From a virus: DNA of 64,000 nt. Position numbers and translations under genes: made by a program. Below are positions 30,806 through 41,100 of this stretch, one piece after another. The notes beneath the pieces were generated by a model, which saw only the letters and a list, made by a program, of their open reading frames with translations, was not told the origin of the DNA and searched no databases. Every line of letters begins with the position of its first letter. The stretch's first letter is position 1. The DNA is taken from positions 186,001 through 250,000 of IMG/VR virus record IMGVR_UViG_3300031857_000005; one strand, written 5' to 3'.

Positions 30806-32638
30806 ATGTTAGCAACAAACGATTCTGGTGATGTAGATAAAGAAGAAACAGGTGCGGGTAGTTACGGGTTTACAGGTATTGATGTTGCCACACAATTATC
30901 TACTGCCGCCAAAGATTTATCAGGAATACCTGCTCAAATAGGTTCGTTAATTAGTACTAATTTAGGTTTAACTGCAATGTTTAGAGCAGCAACTGACTTA
31001 GATAAAAAGAGTGCGGATATCGTAAAAACATTAGGGACTGGATTCGAAAGAAGTATAGAACTTCAAAGAACTCTCACACTTGCAATCCCACAATTTGTTG
31101 GGATGGGTTTGAAGGCGGATGATGCATCTGCTCTTTATGAAAACCTAATTAAAAAATTCAATATTAATTTAAAACTAAGTGACAAACAATTAGTTGAGTT
31201 GGCGGCGACAAGTAAAGTTACTGGTGTTGCGGCTGATGAATTAGCACTTAATTTTAAAGATGTTGGTTTTAGTATTGAATCTGTTGGTGACAATATGTTG
31301 GAGGTTGCAAAAATTGCTAATCAAGCGGGGGTTACCGTCGCTAGTGTTGCGGGTGCGGTAAGTAAAAACCTTGAAAAACTTAATTTGTTTAATTTTGATA
31401 ATGGTGTTAAAGGACTTGCTAAAATGGCGGCGCAAGCATCAAGATTAGGTGTTGATATGGAAAAAATATTTGCCAAATCTGAAGACCTATTAAGTCCCGA
31501 AAAAGCAATTGATTTCGCAGCATCATTACAAAGATTAGGAGTCACCTCAAGTGAGTTATTAGATCCGTTAAGAGCAATGGATTTGGCTCAAAATGATCCT
31601 GTTGAGTTACAAAATCAAATTGTTAATTTAAGTAAAGATTTTGTTAGATTTAATGAACAAAATAATCAATTTGAAATTTTACCTGGTGCAAAAAGGAGAA
31701 TGAGGGAAGTTGCGACTGAATTAGGTATGTCTGCGGCTGAATTCTCAAAAATGGCAATCAACGCCGCATCATTTGATGAAAAATTAAAAAAGATTAAATT
31801 TAGTCCTGAAGTAAATGAAGACGATAGAGAATTGGTGGCGACAATGGCTCAGTTTAGTAAAAGTGGCGTTGCTCAGGTTAAAGTTAAAACATTTGATGAA
31901 ACAACAGGTAAATTAACAGGTGACGAAGAATTAGTTGATGTTAGTAAATTAACTGCGGAACAAATAGAATCACTTAAGGCGGAACAAGCATTACAAGGTA
32001 AAACCATGGAAGAAATTGCGGTTGATCAATTAAGTGAAATGTCAAAAACAAATGCAATACTTAATGAGAGATTGGCAGCGTATCAATATGGTATGGCACA
32101 AGGAGCTGCTCAACCTATTTATAGCGGTGCATTATCTAAAACAAGAGATCTTGTAAAAGAACTCCCAACCGACCCTATGGTTTATATTAAAACCATAGAA
32201 GATGTTGAAAAAAAAGTGGGAGAAATATTAAAAGATTTAGGTGTTGATTTTGGAGTTGTAATTGAAGAATTTGGGAAGGCTAAAGATGTTGTATATAATT
32301 GGTTTAGTGATGCTGCAACAACTATTAAAGATATTTATAATTCTGTTATTGGTACAACAACTTCCTCCGCAACATCAACTGCAACACCATCGGCATCAAA
32401 TGTGGTATCATCAACTGCAACAACAACAGTAGGTGGAGGAGGTACTGAAACCGCCTCAACCAATACACAACCAACAAATATGAACATAACCCACACATTT
32501 AATTTTTCAAATATGCCAAGTTATGTAACATCAACTGAGGTTGAACGAATATTAAAAGAATATACTCAAAATTCTCAAAATGCTCTTGCAATGGTAATGG
32601 CGGCAGGAAAAATAAATGCCGGATTAACAACAACATAA
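30806..32638 (+). CDS. Tape measure protein candidate (gp29-like)
   Basis: A 610-residue, mostly helical, Ala-rich protein (QLSTAAKDLSGIPAQIGSLI, AQAGVT-type helices, EVATELGMSAAEFSKMAINA). It has a Ser/Thr/Ala-rich stretch at about 515-560 and a short C-terminal domain. Its position after the tail chaperone and before large baseplate genes is where the tape measure is expected. T4 gp29 is 590 residues, so the tail may be similar in length. It lacks obvious transmembrane helices apart from mildly hydrophobic Ala/Val helices (VTVASVAGAVSKNL). Assignment rests on composition, order and size. Confidence 0.72.
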   Translation: MLATNDSGDVDKEETGAGSYGFTGIDVATQLSTAAKDLSGIPAQIGSLISTNLGLTAMFRAATDLDKKSADIVKTLGTGFERSIELQRTLTLAIPQFVGMGLKADDASALYENLIKKFNINLKLSDKQLVELAATSKVTGVAADELALNFKDVGFSIESVGDNMLEVAKIANQAGVTVASVAGAVSKNLEKLNLFNFDNGVKGLAKMAAQASRLGVDMEKIFAKSEDLLSPEKAIDFAASLQRLGVTSSELLDPLRAMDLAQNDPVELQNQIVNLSKDFVRFNEQNNQFEILPGAKRRMREVATELGMSAAEFSKMAINAASFDEKLKKIKFSPEVNEDDRELVATMAQFSKSGVAQVKVKTFDETTGKLTGDEELVDVSKLTAEQIESLKAEQALQGKTMEEIAVDQLSEMSKTNAILNERLAAYQYGMAQGAAQPIYSGALSKTRDLVKELPTDPMVYIKTIEDVEKKVGEILKDLGVDFGVVIEEFGKAKDVVYNWFSDAATTIKDIYNSVIGTTTSSATSTATPSASNVVSSTATTTVGGGGTETASTNTQPTNMNITHTFNFSNMPSYVTSTEVERILKEYTQNSQNALAMVMAAGKINAGLTTT

Positions 32639-32652
32639 AAACATATTTTATG

Positions 32653-32660
32653 TATTTATA
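32653..32660 (+). promoter_or_regulatory. TATTTATA element
   Basis: An exact TATTTATA preceded by ATG, 14 bases before the ATG at 32675, in a 36-base intergenic gap. Confidence 0.5.
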
Positions 32661-32674
32661 GGAAAAGATAAAAT

Positions 32675-35600
32675 ATGTCAGAGAGTGTATTATCATTTGC
32701 ATCGTCATCTACATTTAGAAATACTTTAATTGCTAGAAATTTAGCACCTTATCAAGTACAAGGTGTGTACACACCTCCTGCAGGTAATGTAACATATGAA
32801 GTATCACCACTTAGTAACAGTAATGTAATTGATTCACCTGATACATTAATATCTACAAATCAAGGTGCTAATCAACTTTATTCATTAAATGAATACGGAC
32901 CTGAAGGTGGTTTCATTGGTAAATATACTATACCTGGAGCTCCATATCCCGTTGAATCAAATAAAGGACCTTATGACCCAGGAGACACAATTTTAGATTT
33001 GGTTAATGAATTCTATATTGATGCGGCATATATACAAAATAAATACGGACCTGAGAGTGGGTTTAAAGATTTATATGTTATTACAGATGTAATCACATCA
33101 AATAAGATGTACCAACCTTATTGGGATCCATCAATATTTGTACCATCATTTTATAGTCCGTATGAGATATTAACAAGTACCAACCCAACAGGATCTGATG
33201 GTTCTTTATCACAAGATTCGTATTTAGCTAAGATTGGTGCGGCACAACTTAAAGGATATTTTGAAGATAGAATTGCATCAGAGTTAGAACAGTTAACAAT
33301 AGGTTCTATTAACCTTGATACATTATCTGATCCATTTAGTGCGAGTTTATTAGCATCAGGACAACAACCATTCTTTATTAAGAATTGGAAAATTACTGTA
33401 CCTGAAAATCCTTTATTAGCTGCGGTATCGTTTGCAAATAGATTATCAGGAACTTATTTTCCTGTATCATTTATTCCTGGTGATTATTTTGATGAAAACA
33501 ATCCTGAAGGTAATGTATCGGGAGCATTAAATACCGCAAACAATTTAACGGCAGGTGCATTAGGTGGAATTTTAAATAAATTTAGAAATCCTTCTGAATT
33601 ATTTTTGGCAAATACAGGTAATGGACAACAATCAGTTTTATTTGGTAACTTAAATTATAACTTATATAGACCTGTATATCAAAAAAATCTAATACAAGGA
33701 GCGTCACAAGCAATTAATAACCTATTCAACGGGGATAACGGTGGAGGAGGTTATTATATCGGTAGTGAAAATGCGGAACCTGGATTAATAACAAACCCAT
33801 CTAATGAGGTTGCAACCGATAGATTTGGTAAACAACAAGGAACACTTGTTTATGGACCTGACGAGTTAGGTAAATTGTATGAAGGTAATGATGGTAAACT
33901 TAATTTTGGATTAGGTGGTAAATCACATCACGATGGTGATGGTATAGATGGTAGATTCGTTTGGACATCACCAAAGTATAGACCAAATGCGGGATTCAAA
34001 GTAGGTAGAGGTGGAGAAACCTTCCAACAGGACGCTGAATTTAATATTGTTGAGGCTCAATACAGTCAAGATCAATCAATTGATGTTGAATTTAAGGGGG
34101 GTTCTATATTAGATAATACGCAAAGAATTATTAATGCTGCCGATAATGTTCAAGGGGCAAAACGACTTAAACACGTCGGTAACGCAATAAATCAAGTGTC
34201 AAAAGTTTTTAATGATGGTTATAAAGAATTAACAAAAGGTTCTCAAGTAATTGCATATTACGACTCAAGTACAGGTAGTAATGTAATTGGTGAAAGTGGA
34301 TTTGAAGTTGGTAGAGAATATTGTAGAATCTTCCAAAAAGATACTCCATATTACACTTACGCTGATTTACAAAAAACTGATGGTATAACTACTTCAGGTA
34401 GAAGATTTAATAATTCAGTATTTGATAATACTTACAATTTAAATATTGCACCTTTAAGAAACCCTGGATCAACTAACATTGTTGATAATAAAGTGAAAAA
34501 ATATATGTTCTCACTTGAAAATTTAGCTTGGAGAACATCAAGTGAACCTGGGTTTAGATATGATGATTTACCTGTTTGTGAGAAAGGACCGAATGGTGGT
34601 AGAATTATGTGGTTTCCACCATATAATATAACATTCAGTGAAGACAGTAAGGCAGGTTGGAACCCTACATCATTTTTAGGTAGACCTGAACCAATATATA
34701 CATATAAAGATAGTACAAGAACGGGTTCATTAAGTTGGACAATAATTGTGGATCATCCATCAGTTATGAATACAATTATTAGAGAACAACTTAAAACTAG
34801 AACACCACAAGAAATTAATTCAATAATGGATTCATTTTTTGCGGGTTGTGTTAAATATGACATATATGATTTGGCAATAAAGTTTAATAACATACCAACA
34901 TCTGATTTATATACATACCAACAACTTTTAAATGAACCAAGAAAAACTCAAGAAGAACTTCAAAATATATTAACAAAAATCCCAGTCGACAATTCAATAC
35001 CTGGGGGTAATAGTACAGGTACTCAAGGAGATGCTGAGGTTAGTCAAACAACTAACACCACAAATGATGTTAAACCCGGACCTACAGTTGAAGAGGTTGT
35101 TACTTCTTCAGAACTTAATGATAATTTTTCAGAATATGCGTTTTATTTTGAAAACGATTCACCATATTTTAATAATCCAATAAAAAATCCTTCAGATCCT
35201 GCGGAATGGAAAGTTGCGGGTGCGGCATCAAGAGATTTCCCTAATTTAGGTAATAATGCAAATTGGGATTATGATAATTATTACGATTTTTATATAGGTT
35301 TAAGAAATCAAAAATATGTAACTAATGCACCTGCAAAATGTTTTGCTCAAGGACAAACTGATCCTTTCTTAAAGGAAGGAGTACAAAACTTTTTTGATAA
35401 TGTTGTTGTGGACAATTTTAGTGTAATTAAAAATGAGTTATTACCAAAAATTAAAGAATTTATTGTTGACAAAAAAGGACAAATAACAATTGAATTAGTT
35501 GGTTCAGCATCACCAATACAAGCTAGTTTACAATATAATGAATATCTTTCTGATAGAAGAATTGATTCTGTTGTAAAATGGTTTAAAAAACAAAATGTTG

Positions 35601-37813
35601 CTGGAGAAAATTTCCAAAAGTTTTTTGATGAAGGAAAATTAATTGTTAAATCAGCATCTTTAGGTGAAGTTGCTCAAGTTTCACCAAAAAGTAAAGATGG
35701 TACAAATTTCTCAATAAACTGTAATGTAAACATACTTGATGGAGCTACTTTAGCAACTGCTAAGACTAATGATTATGGTGGTGAATGGTATTCAGTACCC
35801 GCAATGGCTTGTAGAAAAGTTAGAATTGCGTCAATAATTGCAACATATGTACAAGAAGTTAAACCTGAAGATCCAATTCAAGAACCAATAATAGATGTTG
35901 TTGTGATACCTAATCAGTCAGGAACAACAGGAACAACAACTATTGAAATACCTCCACTTAAAATTATAGAACAACCAGATCCGATTCAAAAGGTTAAAGA
36001 CGGTATTTCCAAAAAAATATTAAGACATCTATTTTCTGAATGTGATTATTTTGATGTGTTAAAAGAAAGTGATCCTATGGTATTTGAAAGTATTAAAGAT
36101 AGGATAAAATACTTTACACCGGCATTTCACTCAATAACACCTGAAGGATTAAATGCAAGACTTACATTCTTACAACAATGTATGAGACCGGGACAAACAA
36201 TTCCTGTTATTGGACCTGATGGTAAACCAAAATATAATGATGCTCAAAATACTGCGTTTGGAGCACCACCTGTATTGGTATTAAGAATTGGTGATTTTTA
36301 TCACACAAAAATAATTCCTAATACATTAGGTATACAATATGATCCTTTGGTTTTTGATATAAATCCTGAAGGAATTGGGGTACAACCAATGTTAGCCAAA
36401 ATTTCATTAGGATTTGACTTTATTGGTGGACATGGATTAGCTGGACCAGTTAAACAATTACAGAACGCATTATCATTCAATTACTATGCGAATACTGAAA
36501 TATATGATGAAAGATCAGTTGCAACAGAAAGTACAGAAGAAAGAGATAAACAAATGGTTGCTAAAATAGTTAAAGGTGCGGGAACATCAACACCTACGGT
36601 TGGATCTAATACGGTTGCTAACCAACAATCACAAAAAGGTGGAGGAACTATTGGAACTATATTGTCAACAAACTACGAAAATAATAATGAAGTTGAAGTT
36701 GGTGACATGGACTATTCAGGATTAATTAAAGAATTATCTGAAGGGACTAAAAATTATTTTACAACAATAACAAATCAACTTAAAACAATGACAAGTACAA
36801 CTAATATGGGTATTGTCGGATTAGCAAGTAGTGAAAGAAAATTTAATAATGGTGAGTTAAATGAATATGATGTACCATTACCTGATGTTCCATTGTATGG
36901 TAGATCATTAGAAATTGAAAAAAATGTAAGTAAATTAATTAAAGAAACATTATCAGATGTTAAAAATGATAAGGATCCAATTTCATATTATGTTAATAAG
37001 GATTCTAACCAATATAGTGCGGTAAATTCTGAGTTAAGAGAATTAAGAGCAAAATTAGAAGAAGAGGTAACCAAAATGGAAACTGAAATAAATAATATTG
37101 TTATTGAACCTGCTAACACAATGACTTCATATCAAGAAAACTATAATTATACTTTAAGAAAAATGGATATGATTTGTGGTAAAATTGATGGTATCAAATT
37201 AGGTACCGGAGATTACAAAGTTTACACATTAAGTGGTGACAACATTGATAATATTATTAAAGTATATACCACTAATACAAATCCTGTTTCCGTAGGATTT
37301 AAATTAACGGATTATAATAATAAAATATTAGATGTTGATTCTAATAGTATCTTAAAAAAGATTAACTATCAGGATAATAATTTTGATCCAATAACTAAAG
37401 TTTTCTCTGGTTTTGGTGATGATACGGCAACTAGAAGGTTCTATATGACTATGTCCCCAATATTTTTGGATGATAATAAATTTAACGCTTTTGTCACTAA
37501 TTTAACTTCTGGGCCTAAAATATCTAAAAATCAAAAATTAATTGATGGTATTAAAAAAATATCAAATGAATTTAAAGGGAAATGTAAAGAAGAATATGAT
37601 GCCGAATTAAAATTCTTTGATACTTTAATGAATGGTAGTGATTATCAAACATATGAAAAATATGAGATAACTGAATTTGATTCCAAAGTACAATACACAA
37701 CGGATAATGTTGGTAACAACCTACAAAAGAAGAATAGATTAAAAGATTTGTATTTAGATGTAAATGTAAAAACAAGTAATAAAACTTATAATGGAAAAGT
37801 AACTTTCACTTAA
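32675..37813 (+). CDS. Very large baseplate/tail-tip protein with OmpA-like domain, 1712 aa
   Basis: A 1712-residue structural protein. A segment near residues 630-700 (GGRIMWFPPYNITFSEDSKA, then YTYKDSTRTGSLSWTII) looks like a tail-tube-initiator or baseplate core domain. Residues about 905-1010 resemble an OmpA-like domain (ITIELVGSASPIQ, then NEYLSDRRIDSVVKWFKK), which in other proteins binds peptidoglycan. A second core-like stretch follows at about 1200-1265 (FGAPPVLVLRIGDFY, PLVFDINPEGIGVQPMLAKI). The last 350 residues are helical and then beta. T4 gp48 and gp54, at a similar position, are about 320-360 residues each; this may combine their roles. The gene is followed by a LysM protein after 2 bases. 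Confidence 0.65.
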   Translation: MSESVLSFASSSTFRNTLIARNLAPYQVQGVYTPPAGNVTYEVSPLSNSNVIDSPDTLISTNQGANQLYSLNEYGPEGGFIGKYTIPGAPYPVESNKGPYDPGDTILDLVNEFYIDAAYIQNKYGPESGFKDLYVITDVITSNKMYQPYWDPSIFVPSFYSPYEILTSTNPTGSDGSLSQDSYLAKIGAAQLKGYFEDRIASELEQLTIGSINLDTLSDPFSASLLASGQQPFFIKNWKITVPENPLLAAVSFANRLSGTYFPVSFIPGDYFDENNPEGNVSGALNTANNLTAGALGGILNKFRNPSELFLANTGNGQQSVLFGNLNYNLYRPVYQKNLIQGASQAINNLFNGDNGGGGYYIGSENAEPGLITNPSNEVATDRFGKQQGTLVYGPDELGKLYEGNDGKLNFGLGGKSHHDGDGIDGRFVWTSPKYRPNAGFKVGRGGETFQQDAEFNIVEAQYSQDQSIDVEFKGGSILDNTQRIINAADNVQGAKRLKHVGNAINQVSKVFNDGYKELTKGSQVIAYYDSSTGSNVIGESGFEVGREYCRIFQKDTPYYTYADLQKTDGITTSGRRFNNSVFDNTYNLNIAPLRNPGSTNIVDNKVKKYMFSLENLAWRTSSEPGFRYDDLPVCEKGPNGGRIMWFPPYNITFSEDSKAGWNPTSFLGRPEPIYTYKDSTRTGSLSWTIIVDHPSVMNTIIREQLKTRTPQEINSIMDSFFAGCVKYDIYDLAIKFNNIPTSDLYTYQQLLNEPRKTQEELQNILTKIPVDNSIPGGNSTGTQGDAEVSQTTNTTNDVKPGPTVEEVVTSSELNDNFSEYAFYFENDSPYFNNPIKNPSDPAEWKVAGAASRDFPNLGNNANWDYDNYYDFYIGLRNQKYVTNAPAKCFAQGQTDPFLKEGVQNFFDNVVVDNFSVIKNELLPKIKEFIVDKKGQITIELVGSASPIQASLQYNEYLSDRRIDSVVKWFKKQNVAGENFQKFFDEGKLIVKSASLGEVAQVSPKSKDGTNFSINCNVNILDGATLATAKTNDYGGEWYSVPAMACRKVRIASIIATYVQEVKPEDPIQEPIIDVVVIPNQSGTTGTTTIEIPPLKIIEQPDPIQKVKDGISKKILRHLFSECDYFDVLKESDPMVFESIKDRIKYFTPAFHSITPEGLNARLTFLQQCMRPGQTIPVIGPDGKPKYNDAQNTAFGAPPVLVLRIGDFYHTKIIPNTLGIQYDPLVFDINPEGIGVQPMLAKISLGFDFIGGHGLAGPVKQLQNALSFNYYANTEIYDERSVATESTEERDKQMVAKIVKGAGTSTPTVGSNTVANQQSQKGGGTIGTILSTNYENNNEVEVGDMDYSGLIKELSEGTKNYFTTITNQLKTMTSTTNMGIVGLASSERKFNNGELNEYDVPLPDVPLYGRSLEIEKNVSKLIKETLSDVKNDKDPISYYVNKDSNQYSAVNSELRELRAKLEEEVTKMETEINNIVIEPANTMTSYQENYNYTLRKMDMICGKIDGIKLGTGDYKVYTLSGDNIDNIIKVYTTNTNPVSVGFKLTDYNNKILDVDSNSILKKINYQDNNFDPITKVFSGFGDDTATRRFYMTMSPIFLDDNKFNAFVTNLTSGPKISKNQKLIDGIKKISNEFKGKCKEEYDAELKFFDTLMNGSDYQTYEKYEITEFDSKVQYTTDNVGNNLQKKNRLKDLYLDVNVKTSNKTYNGKVTFT

Positions 37814-37815
37814 TT

Positions 37816-38139
37816 ATGGCATTACAATACTATAACAGATATAATCAGTTTTTACAAAATGGACAACAAACAGTTGTTCCTTATGTAGAATTACCCGTAA
37901 AAACTTCTGATAAAACATATATCTATAAAGTTGGTACATCAAGATTGGATAAAGTATCACAACAATTTTATGGTTCACCACTGTTTGGGTGGTTAATAAT
38001 GTTGGCGAATCCACAGTTTACTGGGTTTGAATTCAACATACCTGATGCTGCTATATTGACTATACCGTATCCTTTACTAACTTCATTACAAGACTATAAA
38101 TCAACATTAGAAACACATTTCTTCTACTATGGTAGATAA
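37816..38139 (+). CDS. LysM-like baseplate protein (gp53/tail protein X type)
   Basis: A 107-residue protein with TYIYKVGTSRLDKVSQQFYG followed by SPLFGWLIMLANPQ, the layout of LysM-like domains in T4 gp53 and tail protein X. Such small proteins clamp baseplate wedges or the hub. It is 2 bases after the 1712-residue gene and overlaps the 2319-residue gene by 11 bases, so the three are co-translated. Confidence in the LysM-like fold is good; the exact T4 counterpart is less certain. Confidence 0.75.
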   Translation: MALQYYNRYNQFLQNGQQTVVPYVELPVKTSDKTYIYKVGTSRLDKVSQQFYGSPLFGWLIMLANPQFTGFEFNIPDAAILTIPYPLLTSLQDYKSTLETHFFYYGR

Positions 38140-41100
38140 CGGAGAAAACATATTGGTAGAATTTGACTACCAAAACATATCGGTAATTGATCCAAACAAA
38201 GTGATTGATGAAAATGGTATGGCTAGAGAACGACTTGTCAATCAAGAAGACTTGGTGTTCTATGCAAATTTAGAATGTTCGGTTTTACCGAGAACAAAAT
38301 TGGCGATAGGTGTTCCATTGGAAGATTCTGTTAGAACAATATCTGTGGGTAAAATTAATTTTTTGAATCCTGGAGATAGTAAATTTTTAGAAGAAATTTA
38401 TGTTGATGAAATAACAGGTAAAGATTCATTACAGGGTAAAGGTATTAATCAACAAAAAATAGATAAAATTACTAATCCTAATCAGAGTGATGACTATTTT
38501 TATAGACAAACAACATTAACTAATGGTAATCCTGGTTCAACAGATACAGGAATGTTAGGTATAACTCAAATTAATATCTCTTATGGTACGGACTTCTTAC
38601 CTGTTATTGATATTACAATGGAAGATGTTAAGGGTAGAGCATTATTTGAAGCAGGTAGTAATTCACCATATGCCGCATTCTTCCAATTACCGTATCCATT
38701 ATTTTATCTAACAATAAAAGGATACTTAGGTAAAGCGGTTAGATTACCATTGATGTTAAGAACCTTTAATGCAAGTTTTGATCCTAGCAGTGGGAATTTT
38801 AGGGTTCAACTACAAATGTACACATATAAGTACACGATATTATCTTCAGTGAATTGGCAGGCGATGATGTCAACTCCATTGATGTTCCAGTCAGCAATAG
38901 AGACAGTACCACAAACAACAACAGGAAACGGAAACAAAAATGACAAAGTTGAAAGTGGTTGGTCAAGTAAAGGATATTCTAAAATAAAAGAATTGTATGC
39001 TGAGTATAAATCAAAAGGGTTGATATCAGATAATTTTCCTGAAATAACCATTCAGGAACTACAGATAAATTTAAATACTTTTTTAAAAAATATCATTGAT
39101 AATTACCCTAAAACTAATTTAGACACTCTTAATAGTTTATCTGACTACTCAAAAGTATTAGATAGATATGAACAAGAAGTTTATTTGTATTCGGGTGTGG
39201 ATTCTTGGTATGGAAAATATTTGGACACCAAAAACCCATTTGTTACATTCCCACCTACGGGACAAAAAGACGGGTATGTGTTATACCAATTTAAAGAAGA
39301 ATATAAATCATCTCAAAAACAACAAGAAGCATTAACCGAATTATCGGGTATTGTTAAAAGAAATAACGAATCATTGAGAGGTAATACTGTTTTAGGTGAT
39401 GGTAAACCAAACAGTATACCTGTAGATATTTTTGTAGATTTACAAAAAAATACTAGTACATTTTTTTATAATACTGATGTAAATAATATTGATATAAATA
39501 AAACTTATGCTCAGAGAAACGGTAAAGAAATATCATTTACCGCAACCACTTCAGTTCAGAACCAAATAAGAACACAGTTTGATTCCTCACCAAAATTCTT
39601 TTTTAAGGGTACGGCATCTTTTATTGATAAAACAACTACAATAAGAGAAAATTATCAAACAAAAAAACAGGCAATAGAAGAACAATTATCTAAAGATTTA
39701 ATCTTAAATATAAGTAAAAGTGCTAGTGAAGGTGGAATTGGATTTTCACCAACAATAAGAAATGTATTAGCGGTATTTTTTGCTCAAGGAGAGGCGTTTT
39801 TAAGATTACTTGATGAGGTTCATGCAAAAGCTTGGGACTTAAGAGATGATACAATTAGAAAGGCTGCGGTTTTATCAACCTCATCAGGTGCGAATAGTGT
39901 TGATTTAAAAGATTTAACAGTTTTAGAAACACCAATATATCCTTGGCCTCAAGTTATTGTTGAGAACAATCTAAAAGAAGGTGAACGATATGAATTGAAA
40001 TACCCTGGAGATACGAGTATTGCAACTAAAATTAGGGCTTATCAACCTGAAATATGGCCGGAAGTAGAATTTGTTGAAGATTTTATAAAGGCGACATACG
40101 AAAGAAAAGTTCCTGAAAAATTCCCAACCGACACTAACAATCAACAACTTAAACCAAATAGATTAAGTTTTAATGCAATTGAATTTCCAATTAATAATCA
40201 AGTATATCAAAATGTTGAAGAAGTTAAATTTTTCTATGAAATATATGAAAGATTATTAATTAATGCTTTCTATAGTAAATTAAGTAGGGATTCTAATAAA
40301 ACATTTAATATGACTGAATATTATTCTGAGTCAGAAGTGTTAAATATGTTAGAATCATTAGGTGATGATAATCCATTCCTAACTAAGAAGTTAAAAGAAT
40401 ATAATTTAAACTCAGGAATTTACTTATCATTTTTAAGACACATTTCAAATGGGGGAACTGGAGAATCTTGGCAAAATTATATCAGAGGAGAATTTAACAC
40501 ATCATATATTAAAAATGATGTTAGTACATCATTCAAGTTGTACAATCAAGATATTCTAACTAATGAAAAATCACAACCATTATTATCCATTAAAGATAAT
40601 TCATATGCTAAAGAATATTTTGGTAATGCAAACATTGTAGAGAATTTTGATTTTACTGACACATATCCAATAACTAATTTGAGTTGGATAAAAAATTATT
40701 TAGCGGACGGAAAGGACATTCAAAAGAAAGAAGATGTTTTTAAAACTAATCAAGTTTTAGAATATAATACAATTATAAAAAGTATAACAAATTATGATGA
40801 TACTGTAGATGCTAAAGACAAACAACCTGTAACAAGTTTTAATTATAAATCAAACAATAGTGGGACATTTAATCAACCAATTATTTTGGCGGATTTAAAA
40901 ACTTTTTATAATACGAGAACAATAAAAAATCAATACACTACTGAAGGTAACATTTCATATTTTGATTATGACAATAAATTGGTGTCAGAACAAACGACAT
41001 CAATTCTAAATACACCTTATTTTATTAATGCAATTCAAAAAGGGGTGTATGATTTTAGATATACAGATAACCTATATCCGTTTAAATCCGCATCATATCT

